From: Chryseobacterium sp. Bi04
GTDB lineage: Bacteria > Bacteroidota > Bacteroidia > Flavobacteriales > Weeksellaceae
DNA length: 64,000 nt
NCBI RefSeq assembly: GCF_918698085.1
Contig: NZ_CAKKLP010000003.1
Location: 124,001-188,000 of the forward strand
Direction: 5' to 3'
A program made the position numbers and the translations under genes. Below the pieces are notes generated by a model. The model made no database searches and had not been told where the DNA came from. It was given only the letters and a program-made list of their open reading frames with translations. Positions 53,468-62,069 of this stretch are shown here, in pieces. Each line of letters begins with the position of its first letter. Position 1 is the stretch's first letter.

Positions 53468-54427
53468 ATGTTTGAATTAACCTATGATTTGGAAGATACT
53501 GATGTGAAAATCTTCTATGGAGTTAGTAACCAATATTTCAACTTAATAAAATCAAGCTTCCCCACTCTTAAAATTACTGGAAGAGATCATTTTATCTTTG
53601 CGATGGGAAATCAGGAGGTTTTAGACATATTGAAGCAAAAACTGGATGATATCGTCCGTTTTATTTCTAAAAACAATTCAATAGAGCTTAAAGATGTTGA
53701 AAATATCCTCAATATTAAAGATGAAAATGAAAAACAACTGATTTTTGATCAGGATATTATTGTAAAAGGAGTCAATGGAAAAATAATAAAGGCAAAAACC
53801 ACCAATCTTAAAAAACTGGTCAAGGAAACGGAGAAAAAAGATATGGTTTTTGCAATTGGTCCTGCGGGAACCGGAAAAACATATACCAGTGTGGCATTGG
53901 CTGCAAGAGCTTTAAGAGATAAAGAGGTGAAAAGAATTGTTCTTACAAGACCTGCCGTAGAAGCAGGGGAGAGCCTTGGATTTTTACCGGGAGACCTTAA
54001 AGAAAAGCTGGATCCTTATTTACAGCCTTTATATGATGCACTCCGTGATATGATTCCCCATGAAAAACTTGAAGGTTTCATGGAAAAAAAGATAATTGAG
54101 GTAGCTCCTTTGGCTTTTATGAGAGGGCGTACCCTTGATGAAGCTTTTGTTATCCTTGATGAAGCGCAGAATACCACTCATGCCCAGATGAAAATGTTTC
54201 TTACCAGAATGGGAATGAATGCTAAGTTTATCATTACCGGAGATCCAAGTCAGATTGACCTTCCAAAAAATCAGCAGTCCGGATTGAAAGAGGCGATGAG
54301 AATCTTAGAAGGGGTGAAAGAAATTGGTTTTGTGCATCTTACGGAAGAAGATGTGGTAAGACACCCTGTGGTTAGAAAAATTATCCTGGCATATAACGAT
54401 GAGGAAAAAAGACTAAGAAATGATTAA
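53468..54427 (+). CDS. phoH: PhoH family ATPase
   Basis: 319 residues, typical. An N-terminal KH-like region (ITGRDHFIFAMGNQEVLDIL) comes before the P-loop GPAGTGKTYT (residues 131-140). Walker B AFVILDEAQNTTHAQMKMF and ITGDPSQIDLP follow. PhoH-like proteins are RNA-linked ATPases often found near RNA-processing genes. Encoded alone; no terminator is obvious after it. Confidence 0.93.
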   Translation: MFELTYDLEDTDVKIFYGVSNQYFNLIKSSFPTLKITGRDHFIFAMGNQEVLDILKQKLDDIVRFISKNNSIELKDVENILNIKDENEKQLIFDQDIIVKGVNGKIIKAKTTNLKKLVKETEKKDMVFAIGPAGTGKTYTSVALAARALRDKEVKRIVLTRPAVEAGESLGFLPGDLKEKLDPYLQPLYDALRDMIPHEKLEGFMEKKIIEVAPLAFMRGRTLDEAFVILDEAQNTTHAQMKMFLTRMGMNAKFIITGDPSQIDLPKNQQSGLKEAMRILEGVKEIGFVHLTEEDVVRHPVVRKIILAYNDEEKRLRND

Positions 54428-54507
54428 TTGCATGTAAAAATTTTTCCATTAACCTTCTATTAACGTTTGTTTTATTCTATAAAATTTGTTTAATAGAAAA
54501 AAATAAT

Positions 54508-54515
54508 TAGTTTTG
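54508..54515 (+). promoter_or_regulatory. -7 box with a -33 TTG for the porin gene at 54544
   Basis: TAGTTTTG matches TAnnTTTG. A TTTG lies at 54485-54488, 19 bases upstream, which is the consensus spacing for Bacteroidota promoters. This is the best complete promoter in the window. Confidence 0.65.
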
Positions 54516-54543
54516 CAGTCCTTAAAATTAAAGACTAATTAAA

Positions 54544-55215
54544 ATGAAAAAACTTTTACTTATTGCAGCAGTAGCTGTCATGGGAGCAAATGTAAACGCT
54601 CAGGAAACAAAATTCGGTGCTAAAGCCGGATATTCTTTATCAACATTGAAAATGAAGGCTGATGGCCAGTCTGAGAGCTCAGATCCAATGCATACATTCT
54701 ATGTAGGCGGTTTGGTTGAGCATAAATTCGGAGATAAATTCGGTATTCAGGGGGAGGTTTTGTACTCACCACTTGGAGGTAAAGTAGATGAGACAGGTGC
54801 ATTCGAAGGAGATTTCGACGGAAATGTACGTGTAAAAGCAAAAACGACTTTCGGTACTTTATTGATTCCTGTTTCTGCTAAATATTTTATTACTGAAAAT
54901 TTAGCTGTTTCTGCTGGTGCCAGCTTTGGTATTATCCTTACTGCCAATGCAAAATATGAAGTAACAGGAGGTGCGGAGATTCCAGGAGAACTGGCTGCTG
55001 AATTTGGTTTAGGAGATAAAGTAGATATCAAAGACCAGGTAAATACTTTGAATATCGCTCCTTTCATCGGTGCAGAATATGCTTTGGAAAACGGGTTATT
55101 CTTTGATGCAAGATATAACTACGGTGTTTCTAACCTGGCGAAAGATTCAGGAGACGGAAAATTAACGAACAGCTTCTTACAAGTTGGTGTTGGCTTCAAA
55201 TTCGGAGGAAACTAA
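54544..55215 (+). CDS. PorT-like outer-membrane beta-barrel protein
   Basis: 223 residues. The signal peptide KKLLLIAAVAVMGANVNAQ is followed by alternating strands (KFGAKAGYSLSTL, FYVGGLVEHKFG, IQGEVLYSPLGG), ending in the aromatic FLQVGVGFKFGGN. This resembles the porin family/outer-membrane beta-barrel domain. It is a clear paralogue of the protein at 57428 (AGYxLSxL, FYVGxLVEHKF, QGEVxYxxLGGK). Function unknown; such proteins are abundant in this genus. Confidence 0.85.
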   Translation: MKKLLLIAAVAVMGANVNAQETKFGAKAGYSLSTLKMKADGQSESSDPMHTFYVGGLVEHKFGDKFGIQGEVLYSPLGGKVDETGAFEGDFDGNVRVKAKTTFGTLLIPVSAKYFITENLAVSAGASFGIILTANAKYEVTGGAEIPGELAAEFGLGDKVDIKDQVNTLNIAPFIGAEYALENGLFFDARYNYGVSNLAKDSGDGKLTNSFLQVGVGFKFGGN

Positions 55216-55245
55216 TTATTTAAGATTTTAACTTAATCAGTATAT

Positions 55246-55274
55246 AAAGCAGAACAAATTTGTTCTGCTTTTTT
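55246..55274 (+). terminator. Terminator after the porin gene at 54544
   Basis: A perfect 11-bp stem (55246-55256 with 55261-55271) with an AATT loop and a T-run. Confidence 0.85.
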
Positions 55275-55324
55275 AATTTGAATGATATCATTCTTAAGAT
55301 TTTAATTTTATCATAAATAATTAG

Positions 55325-55332
55325 TATTTTTG
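55325..55332 (+). promoter_or_regulatory. -7 box for the gene at 55361
   Basis: TATTTTTG matches TAnnTTTG, 28 bases before the ATG. Confidence 0.5.
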
Positions 55333-55360
55333 CACAATAATTCAAACGCTAGTCAAATAA

Positions 55361-55858
55361 ATGAAAAAGCTATTATTAATTGGTGCTTTTGCACTTTTAG
55401 GAGGTGCTGCTCAAGCACAGGAAGGTTTTAAACTAGGTGGACATATTGGTGTTCCTGTATCCGATGCAAGTGATATTTCGTCATTTACATTAGGTGTAGA
55501 TGCTGCTTATATGTGGAATATTACAAAAGGCCTTGACCTGGGAGTTACAACAGGATATTCCCATTTCTTTGGAAAAGACAATTTTGATGACTTCGGATTT
55601 ATTCCGGTAGCTGTATCCGGTAAGTATAAATTTTCCGGTGCTCCTATTTTTGTAGGGTTAGACCTTGGATATGGTATTTCTACAAAAGACGGTATGGACG
55701 GAGGTTTCTATGTACAGCCGAAATTCGGATACCAGATGTCTAAAGGAGAATTGTATCTGGGATACCAGTCAATAAGCAACAGTAGAAAAGTAGGCTGGGG
55801 TTCTTATAGCTGGAATGTAGGGGCTGTTAACCTTGGATATAACTTCTTTTTGAAATAA
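55361..55858 (+). CDS. Small outer-membrane beta-barrel protein
   Basis: 165 residues. A signal peptide (KKLLLIGAFALLGGAAQAQ) is followed by about eight strands (GFKLGGHIGVPV, LGVTTGYSHFF, VGLDLGYGIS, GGFYVQPKFGYQM), ending in VNLGYNFFLK with a C-terminal aromatic region, typical of small barrel proteins. Less similar to the PorT-like pair than they are to each other. Function unknown. Confidence 0.8.
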   Translation: MKKLLLIGAFALLGGAAQAQEGFKLGGHIGVPVSDASDISSFTLGVDAAYMWNITKGLDLGVTTGYSHFFGKDNFDDFGFIPVAVSGKYKFSGAPIFVGLDLGYGISTKDGMDGGFYVQPKFGYQMSKGELYLGYQSISNSRKVGWGSYSWNVGAVNLGYNFFLK

Positions 55859-55880
55859 GAAGGTTTAAAAATAGTATACT

Positions 55881-55909
55881 AAACTCTGGCCAAAAGCCGG
55901 AGTTTCTTA
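55881..55909 (+). terminator. Terminator after the gene at 55361
   Basis: A 10-bp stem with one G-T pair (55881-55890 with 55896-55905) and a CAAAA loop, followed by TTT before C. Confidence 0.65.
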
Positions 55910-56339
55910 TTTCTGATTATCAAGCAAGTTTCTAATGTTCCGGAAGACTCTGATAATTTAGGATATTCTTAAAGTTCTATTAAACTTACTTTCTGATGGT
56001 TATTGTGAATTTTTTAATCTAATTTTCAAAAAGAAGAGTTGAGTTTTTATAAAGATTTATAAACAATTGTTTAATTTTTAAGAGTTAATTAATTATATGT
56101 TAATATTTTACGTTATTAATTTTAACAAAAATTCTTAGTGGGGTAGTATTTTTGACAAAATTAACAAATTAAAAAGAACAAAGATACTGGACTCTAATTG
56201 AAGAATTGTAATTTTTTTATTCATAATATTGTGAAAAAGTCAAAGCTGTTCACCTGATATAATTTATGTTTACAAAAGGTTAATAATTAACAATGATATT
56301 AATCACGTTAACAAATTTTAATATTCGTGGAGGTCACTG

Positions 56340-56347
56340 TAAATTTG
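56340..56347 (+). promoter_or_regulatory. Proximal -7 box for the gene at 56376
   Basis: TAAATTTG matches TAnnTTTG, 28 bases before the ATG. Another match (TATTTTTG) occurs at 56148-56155. Confidence 0.45.
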
Positions 56348-56375
56348 CCCTCAGAAAGTATTAAAATTTTTTAAA

Positions 56376-57026
56376 ATGAAAAAAATATTATTAGCGGGTG
56401 CTGTTGCACTTTTTGGTTTATCAAACGCTCAGATTGCTAAAGGAACTGCATATTTATCAGGACAAGTAGGTTATTCTCAAAACGAAAATAACAATACAGA
56501 TACAAAAGTTGAGAGCTACAAAGTTCTTCCAACGGTAGGTTATTTCGTAGATACTAACTTAGCAGTAGGTTTAGGTTTAGGCTACCAAAATGATAACACA
56601 AAAACTGTTTCTACAATTGGTGCAACTACTGTAGATGCAAAAGAAACTGTTTCTGGATTTGTTGTAGCTCCATTCGTAAGAAAATACTGGACTGTTGGTG
56701 AAAAATTATATATCTTCGGTCAATTAGAAGTACCAATGGTATTCGGTCAAAACAAAGATGAAGCTACTTCTACAACTACAGTTGGAGGAACTACTACTTC
56801 TTCATCTACTTCTACTAAAAACAACTTCACTTCTATCGGAGTTAACGTTAAGCCAGGTTTAGATTATTTCTTAAACAAAAACTGGTCTATCGAAGCTACT
56901 ATCGGTGAATTCGGATACAATACTTCTAAAGTAGATGTTGACGGAGCTAAGAGAGTAAACGATTATAAATTCGGATTGAATTTATCTTCTGTAACTTTCG
57001 GAGTTAAGTATGTATTTGCAAAATAA
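56376..57026 (+). CDS. Outer-membrane beta-barrel protein with Ser/Thr-rich loop
   Basis: 216 residues. A signal peptide (KKILLAGAVALFGLSNAQ) is followed by strands of a beta-barrel (YLSGQVGYSQNE, VLPTVGYFVDTNLAVGLGLG, VVAPFVRKYW, YIFGQLEVPMVFG). A long loop rich in Ser and Thr lies at about residues 125-148, probably surface-exposed. The end SSVTFGVKYVFAK is a barrel strand. A shortened copy of this gene follows at 57097. The long upstream leader and paired -7 boxes suggest stronger regulation than for its neighbours. Confidence 0.85.
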   Translation: MKKILLAGAVALFGLSNAQIAKGTAYLSGQVGYSQNENNNTDTKVESYKVLPTVGYFVDTNLAVGLGLGYQNDNTKTVSTIGATTVDAKETVSGFVVAPFVRKYWTVGEKLYIFGQLEVPMVFGQNKDEATSTTTVGGTTTSSSTSTKNNFTSIGVNVKPGLDYFLNKNWSIEATIGEFGYNTSKVDVDGAKRVNDYKFGLNLSSVTFGVKYVFAK

Positions 57027-57047
57027 TAAACAAAGCATATAGCAATG

Positions 57048-57076
57048 AAGCCCTGAGAATTTCTTGGGGCTTTTTT
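57048..57076 (+). terminator. Terminator after the gene at 56376
   Basis: An 11-bp stem with two G-T pairs (57048-57058 with 57062-57072) followed by a run of T to 57076. Confidence 0.75.
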
Positions 57077-57096
57077 ACTCTTAAAAAATAATAATC

Positions 57097-57350
57097 ATGA
57101 AAAAACTATTAGTGGCAGGAGCTGTAGCTTTTTTCGGTTTGTCAGAAATTACACTCGTATAGGGGTTACTATCAAGCCCGGTTTAGATTATTTCCTAAAT
57201 AAAAACTGGAGTATGGAGGCTACTTTGGGAGAATTTGGATATAATACATATAAAGCTGATTATGAAGGAGTGGAAAGAAAGAATAATTACAAATTCGGAC
57301 TGAATTTATCTTCCGTGATTTTTGGGGTTAAATATGTTTTTGCAAAATAA
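57097..57350 (+). pseudogene. Internally deleted copy of the upstream porin gene
   Basis: The 5' end reads MKKLLVAGAVAFFGLS, a signal peptide almost like that of the 56376 gene, then a stop after SEITLV. In another frame the 3' end reads RIGVTIKPGLDYFLNKNW and continues to GVKYVFAK and a stop at 57348-57350, matching the last 65 or so residues of the 56376 protein. About 130 codons, including the Ser/Thr-rich loop, are missing and the frame is shifted. It arose by tandem duplication and then internal deletion. Confidence 0.85.
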
Positions 57351-57427
57351 AAACAAAACAATATAAGTAAAGCTGGAAAAGTTTATTTTTAAAGCTTTAT
57401 TTCAAATAAAAATTAAATATAATAATC

Positions 57428-58081
57428 ATGAAAAAAATTCTTTTAGTATCAGCACTTGCACTGGTTGCAGGGTTGAATGCACAAACAAAATTCGGAGTAA
57501 AAGCCGGTTATGCATTATCAAAATTAAATTCCAATGAAGATCCTGAATTTGAAGGAGTAAGTGGAAGCTTAAAGTCTAAATCCGGATTTTATGTGGGAGC
57601 TTTGGTGGAGCATAAATTCAACGGAAAATTTGCTGTTCAGGGAGAGGTTGAATACGCTAATTTGGGTGGGAAAGCAGAAGTAGGTTTTCCTTCCAATATT
57701 AAAGTAACTGAAAAGCTTAACTTTAACAGGATTTTAATTCCTATATCCGCAAGATATTATGCAACACCAGAATTGGGAATCTATGCAGGTCCCTATGTAA
57801 GCTTTAAAACAAATACGACAGCCAAAATAGAAGTAAGTGGAGCTATGGCAGATCCAAGAGCCATCAGAGAAGGAGAGGAGTTCCTTGAAAGGGCTTTTAA
57901 TGATAATTTGAAGTCTACGGATTTCGGTTTGTTCTTTGGAGCAGATTATAACGTTTATAAAGGTTTATTTGTAGATGCACGTTATAGTTTCGGACTTACT
58001 AATATGCTTAAAAATCCTGTTAATGATGAAAAGCTGAAGATGAATTTCTTCCAGATCGGATTAGGATATAAGTTTAAATAA
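57428..58081 (+). CDS. PorT-like outer-membrane beta-barrel protein (paralogue of 54544)
   Basis: 217 residues. A signal peptide (KKILLVSALALVAGLNAQ) is followed by KFGVKAGYALSKL, FYVGALVEHKFNGKFAVQGE and VEYANLGG, ending in FFQIGLGYKFK with a C-terminal Lys instead of the more common aromatic. It resembles the 54544 protein over most of its length. The gene ends at a strong terminator at 58101, shared with the convergent ffh. Confidence 0.85.
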   Translation: MKKILLVSALALVAGLNAQTKFGVKAGYALSKLNSNEDPEFEGVSGSLKSKSGFYVGALVEHKFNGKFAVQGEVEYANLGGKAEVGFPSNIKVTEKLNFNRILIPISARYYATPELGIYAGPYVSFKTNTTAKIEVSGAMADPRAIREGEEFLERAFNDNLKSTDFGLFFGADYNVYKGLFVDARYSFGLTNMLKNPVNDEKLKMNFFQIGLGYKFK

Positions 58082-58100
58082 TCAGATTTTTGAATAAAAC

Positions 58101-58133
58101 AAAAACTCTCAGAAAAAATTCTGAGAGTTTTTT
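58101..58133. terminator. Bidirectional terminator between the porin gene and ffh
   Basis: A perfect 14-bp stem (58101-58114 with 58119-58132) around an AAAA loop, with A-run and T-run flanks for both directions. Confidence 0.9.
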
Positions 58134-58155
58134 ATGAATATTGTTGTTGTCTGAA

Positions 58156-59517
58156 TTACTTTCCAAGCATACCACCCATTCCCGGCATATTTGGCATTTT
58201 GCTCATCATCTGCATCATTTGCTTTCCTTGAGGGCCCTGCATCATCTTCATCATTTTACCCATCTGATCGAATTGTTTCATCAGCTGATTCACATCTTCG
58301 ATTTTTCTTCCTGCTCCTTTAGCAATTCTGCTCTTTCTTTGCGTATTGATGATAGAAGGTCTTCTTCTTTCGTCAGGAGTCATAGAATAGATGATAGCTT
58401 CAATATGCTTGAAGGCATCATCGCTGATTTCTACATCTTTTATTGCTTTTCCAACTCCAGGAATCATTCCCATCAAATCCTTCATATTACCCATCTTCTT
58501 GATCTGGTTGATTTGTTTAAGGAAGTCATCAAAACCAAACTCATTTTTAGCAATTTTTTTGTGAAGTTTCTTAGCTTCTTCTTCGTCAAACTGCTCCTGA
58601 GCTCTTTCTACCAAGGAAACAACGTCTCCCATTCCCAGGATTCTGTCTGCCATCCTTTCAGGGTAGAAAAGATCTAAAGCTTCCATTTTTTCTCCTGTAG
58701 AAATAAATTTAATTGGCTTCTCTACTACAGAACGGATGGTTAATGCAGCACCCCCTCTTGTATCACCATCTAATTTGGTAAGCACAACTCCGTCAAAATT
58801 TAAAGCTTCGTTGAATGCTTTTGCTGTGTTTACAGCATCCTGACCTGTCATAGAGTCTACTACGAAAAGCGTTTCCTGCGGCTTAATGAAATAATGTACA
58901 GATTTGATCTCGTTCATCATCTGCTCATCAATCGCTAAACGACCTGCAGTATCCACAATGACCACATCGTGGTTGTTGGCTTTTGCAAAATTGATTGCAT
59001 TCTCAGCAATCGTAGACGGATTGGTAGAACCTTCTTCAGTGAAAACCGGAACATTAATCTGTCCTCCTAAGACTTTTAGCTGATCAATAGCAGCAGGACG
59101 GTAAACGTCACAAGCTACCAATAAAGGTTTTTTATTTCTTTTTGTCTGTAAATAATTAGCCAGCTTTCCTGAGAACGTAGTCTTACCGGAACCCTGAAGA
59201 CCGGCAATAAGAATTACAGCAGGTTTTCCCGAAAGATTGATTCCTTCCTGAGAACCTCCCATAAGATCTACCAATTCATCATGAACAATTTTGGTCATCA
59301 ACTGTCCCGGAGTAAGAGAAGTAAGTACATTTTCTCCTAATGCCTTATCCTGAACTCTCTTAGTAAGATCTTTTGCTACTTTATAGTTAACGTCAGCATC
59401 CACCAATGCTCTACGGATTTCCTTTACGGTTTCCGCTACATTGATTTCGGTAATTTTTCCACGTCCGGAAATATTATGTAATGCCTTGTCTAATTTATCC
59501 TGTAAACTATTAAACAT
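58156..59517 (-). CDS. ffh: Signal recognition particle protein Ffh
   Basis: 453 residues, the usual length. The N domain is followed by the GTPase G domain with GLQGSGKTTFSGKLA, DVYRPAAIDQLK, VDTAGRLAIDEQMM and TKLDGDTRGGAAL, then the Met-rich M domain (KQINQIKKMGNMKDLMGMIPG), ending in many Met and Gly residues. It binds 4.5S RNA and signal sequences and targets proteins to the membrane. The promoter box is at 59541-59548. Confidence 0.98.
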   Translation of the reverse strand: MFNSLQDKLDKALHNISGRGKITEINVAETVKEIRRALVDADVNYKVAKDLTKRVQDKALGENVLTSLTPGQLMTKIVHDELVDLMGGSQEGINLSGKPAVILIAGLQGSGKTTFSGKLANYLQTKRNKKPLLVACDVYRPAAIDQLKVLGGQINVPVFTEEGSTNPSTIAENAINFAKANNHDVVIVDTAGRLAIDEQMMNEIKSVHYFIKPQETLFVVDSMTGQDAVNTAKAFNEALNFDGVVLTKLDGDTRGGAALTIRSVVEKPIKFISTGEKMEALDLFYPERMADRILGMGDVVSLVERAQEQFDEEEAKKLHKKIAKNEFGFDDFLKQINQIKKMGNMKDLMGMIPGVGKAIKDVEISDDAFKHIEAIIYSMTPDERRRPSIINTQRKSRIAKGAGRKIEDVNQLMKQFDQMGKMMKMMQGPQGKQMMQMMSKMPNMPGMGGMLGK

Positions 59518-59540
59518 ATGTATTGTAAATTATAGGTTTG

Positions 59541-59548
59541 CAAAAATA
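59541..59548 (-). promoter_or_regulatory. -7 box for ffh
   Basis: On the minus strand TATTTTTG matches TAnnTTTG, 23 bases before the ATG at 59517. Confidence 0.5.
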
Positions 59549-59647
59549 AGGAATTTTTAGCATATCTAAAGAGTCTATACACGTAATATTATATATAGAG
59601 AAAAAATGATATATATCAAATCGTATGAGAATACGATAGAAAAAGTC

Positions 59648-59655
59648 TATTTTTG
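59648..59655 (+). promoter_or_regulatory. -7 box for the small membrane gene at 59709
   Basis: TATTTTTG matches TAnnTTTG. It lies 53 bases before the ATG at 59709, or 35 before a possible GTG start at 59691. Confidence 0.45.
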
Positions 59656-59708
59656 TGATCAGCTAAAAGAAACCTTGGGATAAAGGCAAGGTGAAAGTAA
59701 ATTATAAA

Positions 59709-60080
59709 ATGAAATCTAATCCTAATATTTTAACAGTTGTTCTGTTCTTTCTGACATTTCTGATACATTTTTCCCTTTGGAAATTTGTTTTTCATCTGGA
59801 TGAAATTATTATTATAAAATTTTATCTTTTTTTAAGTGTTATGTTTATGATGATGGTAACGCTTCTTATTTTAATTAATAGAGTAGCACCGGAGTTTTTA
59901 GGATTATCAGTAATCGGATTGATCCTTTTGAAATTCGGTTTGATGTACCTAATCAGAAAAAAACTGAACTTTGAAATGATCCCAGGCTATAAATTTCATT
60001 TTATAATCCCATATTTTGTCCTGACAACACTGCTTACGTACTATGCGATCAAGCTAATTAATCATGATAAAAAACAGTAA
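59709..60080 (+). CDS. Four-helix membrane protein upstream of atpB (DUF6168-like)
   Basis: 123 residues from the ATG at 59709; a GTG at 59691 in the same frame would add 6 residues. Four hydrophobic helices (VVLFFLTFLIHFSLWKF; FYLFLSVMFMMMVTLLILI; VIGLILLKFGLMYLI; FIIPYFVLTTLLTYYAI). Flavobacterial atp loci often have small proteins of this type (AtpI-like or DUF6168) before subunit a, possibly assembly helpers. Assignment is from position and topology. Confidence 0.6.
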   Translation: MKSNPNILTVVLFFLTFLIHFSLWKFVFHLDEIIIIKFYLFLSVMFMMMVTLLILINRVAPEFLGLSVIGLILLKFGLMYLIRKKLNFEMIPGYKFHFIIPYFVLTTLLTYYAIKLINHDKKQ

Positions 60081-60110
60081 AATTATTTATTGAAACTAGA
60101 AAAAATATCA

Positions 60111-60118
60111 TATTTTTG
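60111..60118 (+). promoter_or_regulatory. -7 box for atpB
   Basis: TATTTTTG matches TAnnTTTG with a TTG at 60090-60092 (18-base spacing). It lies 21 bases before the ATG at 60140 and overlaps an alternative in-frame start, supporting 60140. Confidence 0.6.
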
Positions 60119-60139
60119 CACAACGAAAAAAACCTATCA

Positions 60140-61246
60140 ATGTTTAAGAAATTCGCAGTTTTATTCTACAGTATTTTTGTATTAAACTTAGTGTCTGCAC
60201 AGCACGGTGAGGTTGCTGCTGGGGCGGCTCCTACCCAAGAGCTTTCAGAAAAAGACAAAGCAAGTAAAGAAAACAAAGAGTTCATCGATCATCACTTGTT
60301 AGATGCACATGATTTTACATTGATGGTTGATAAAGATGGTCACCATATAGGTTTCCCTCTTCCTGTTATTTTCTATGATAACGGAATCCATGCTTTTATG
60401 AGCAACAGCAAAGAAGGTTTTATGCATGGTGAAACCACTGAAGTAGACGGTTCTTATTATAAACTGCACCACGAGAAAATTTTCAAAACAGATGCAGCGG
60501 GAACTTTAACACTTGGTGAAGATGGTTTCCCTACTAACGAAAGACCCCTAGATCTTTCTATTACAAAGAGTGTACTTATCCTTTTATTAGTGTCAATCTG
60601 TATGTTGGTAGTATTTGCAGGAATGGCTAAATCTTATAAAAAATCTGTAGTTCCTACCGGAGCAGCAAGATTCTTAGAGCCTTTGATCATCTTTGTAAGA
60701 GACGAAGTAGCTATTCCAAATATCGGACACAAGTATAAAAGATTTATGGGATACTTATTAACGGTATTCTTCTTTATCCTTTTCCTTAACGTTTTAGGAT
60801 TGATGCCTTTTGGAATCAATGTTACAGGTAATATTACCATGACATTCTTCCTGGCTATCCTTACTTACCTGATCACAACATTCTCTGCAAATAAAGATTA
60901 CTGGAAACATATCTTCTGGATGCCAGGAGTACCGGTACCAATGAAGTTAATTATGCTTCCTATTGAATTGTTAGGAACAATTACTAAACCATTTGCATTG
61001 ATGATCCGACTTTTTGCAAACATGACTGCAGGTCACATTGTAGTAATGAGTTTGATCGGGCTGATCTATGTGTTTAAGAATTTTGCAGCAGGTGTTGCAT
61101 TCCCATTCTTAACATTAGTGATCTATTTACTTGAAGTATTAGTAGCATTCCTGCAAGCTTATATCTTTACGATGTTGTCAGCTTTATTTATCGGAATGGC
61201 AGTACAAGAGCACGAGCATGAGCACGAACACCATGCAGCTCACTAA
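60140..61246 (+). CDS. atpB: ATP synthase subunit a, with signal peptide and extra N-terminal domain
   Basis: Forms the proton half-channels of F-type ATP synthase. It has 368 residues from the ATG at 60140. The N-terminus KKFAVLFYSIFVLNLVSAQ is a signal peptide, followed by about 100 residues of charged, likely periplasmic sequence, longer than in most bacteria. The membrane part ends with FALMIRLFANMTAGHIV containing the essential Arg, and AYIFTMLSALFIGMA. The end is His/Glu-rich. The extra domain is common in Bacteroidota; its role is unknown. First of atpB-E-F-H-A. Confidence 0.93.
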   Translation: MFKKFAVLFYSIFVLNLVSAQHGEVAAGAAPTQELSEKDKASKENKEFIDHHLLDAHDFTLMVDKDGHHIGFPLPVIFYDNGIHAFMSNSKEGFMHGETTEVDGSYYKLHHEKIFKTDAAGTLTLGEDGFPTNERPLDLSITKSVLILLLVSICMLVVFAGMAKSYKKSVVPTGAARFLEPLIIFVRDEVAIPNIGHKYKRFMGYLLTVFFFILFLNVLGLMPFGINVTGNITMTFFLAILTYLITTFSANKDYWKHIFWMPGVPVPMKLIMLPIELLGTITKPFALMIRLFANMTAGHIVVMSLIGLIYVFKNFAAGVAFPFLTLVIYLLEVLVAFLQAYIFTMLSALFIGMAVQEHEHEHEHHAAH

Positions 61247-61292
61247 TTGAAATTAAAATTATAGTTAAACAAATTTTTTAAAATTATATATT

Positions 61293-61487
61293 ATGGAAAT
61301 CCCTAAAATTGTAGGTGCTGGTATCGTAGTACTAGGTGTAGGTATCGGTCTTGGTAAAATCGGAGCTGCTGCTCTTGAAGCTATCGCTAGACAACCTGAG
61401 CAATCTGGAAAAATCCAAACAGCTATGCTTATCGCAGCTGCACTTGTAGAAGGTGTTGCGTTTGCTGCTCTATTCGCAGTAAACTAA
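61293..61487 (+). CDS. atpE: ATP synthase subunit c
   Basis: 64 residues, two helices with a polar loop (ARQPEQSGKIQ). The ion-binding carboxylate is Glu53 in LVEGVAF, with no Ser/Thr partner after it, which suggests protons rather than Na+. The ring of these subunits rotates with ion flow. Confidence 0.96.
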   Translation: MEIPKIVGAGIVVLGVGIGLGKIGAAALEAIARQPEQSGKIQTAMLIAAALVEGVAFAALFAVN

Positions 61488-61569
61488 TTAAAATCAAACC
61501 ATTATCTGTAACGGTTGGTTACAGGTAATGGTTCTTTAAAAAAGTAATAATTATTTATACATTTATATA

Positions 61570-62067
61570 ATGGAATTAATTCATCAGTTTTCATCAGGAT
61601 TATTTATTATCCAGTCTGTTATTTTTCTAGCATTATTATTTCTGTTAGGTAAATTCGCTTGGAAGCCTATTTTAAAATCTATCAATGACAGAGAAACTTC
61701 TATTGTTGACGCTCTTAATCAAGCTAAATTAGCTAGAAAAGAAATGGAGACTTTAAAAGAAGACAACGAAAGAATCATTCGTGAAGCTAAGATCGAAAGA
61801 GATGCTATCCTTAAAGAAGCTAGAGAGATTAAGGACAGAATCGTGGGAGAAGCTAAAGATGCTGCAAAATCTGAAGGAGATAAATTAATCGAAGCTGCTA
61901 AGCAGACTATCAACGCTGAGAAAAACGCAGCTATGGCAGATATCAAAAATCAAATTGGTACTTTATCTGTAAACATTGCCGAGTCTATCTTGAAACAAAA
62001 ATTAGACAACAGCGAAGCTCAAAACGAATTAGTTCAAAATTATTTAAACAAATCTAACCTTAACTAA
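61570..62067 (+). CDS. atpF: ATP synthase subunit b
   Basis: 165 residues. One N-terminal membrane helix (FIIQSVIFLALLFLLGKF) is followed by a long charged helix (KLARKEMETLKEDNERIIRE and onward), forming the peripheral stalk. Next gene starts 2 bases after its stop. Confidence 0.95.
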   Translation: MELIHQFSSGLFIIQSVIFLALLFLLGKFAWKPILKSINDRETSIVDALNQAKLARKEMETLKEDNERIIREAKIERDAILKEAREIKDRIVGEAKDAAKSEGDKLIEAAKQTINAEKNAAMADIKNQIGTLSVNIAESILKQKLDNSEAQNELVQNYLNKSNLN

Positions 62068-62069
62068 TA

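Larger units (their letters stand above)
55859..56375. other. Long AT-rich leader region of the porin gene at 56376
   Basis: 517 bases without a convincing coding frame. It contains a terminator (55881-55909), a distal -7 box TATTTTTG (56148-56155) and a proximal -7 box TAAATTTG (56340-56347). The run of TTAA-rich DNA between them may hold regulator sites. Confidence 0.5.
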
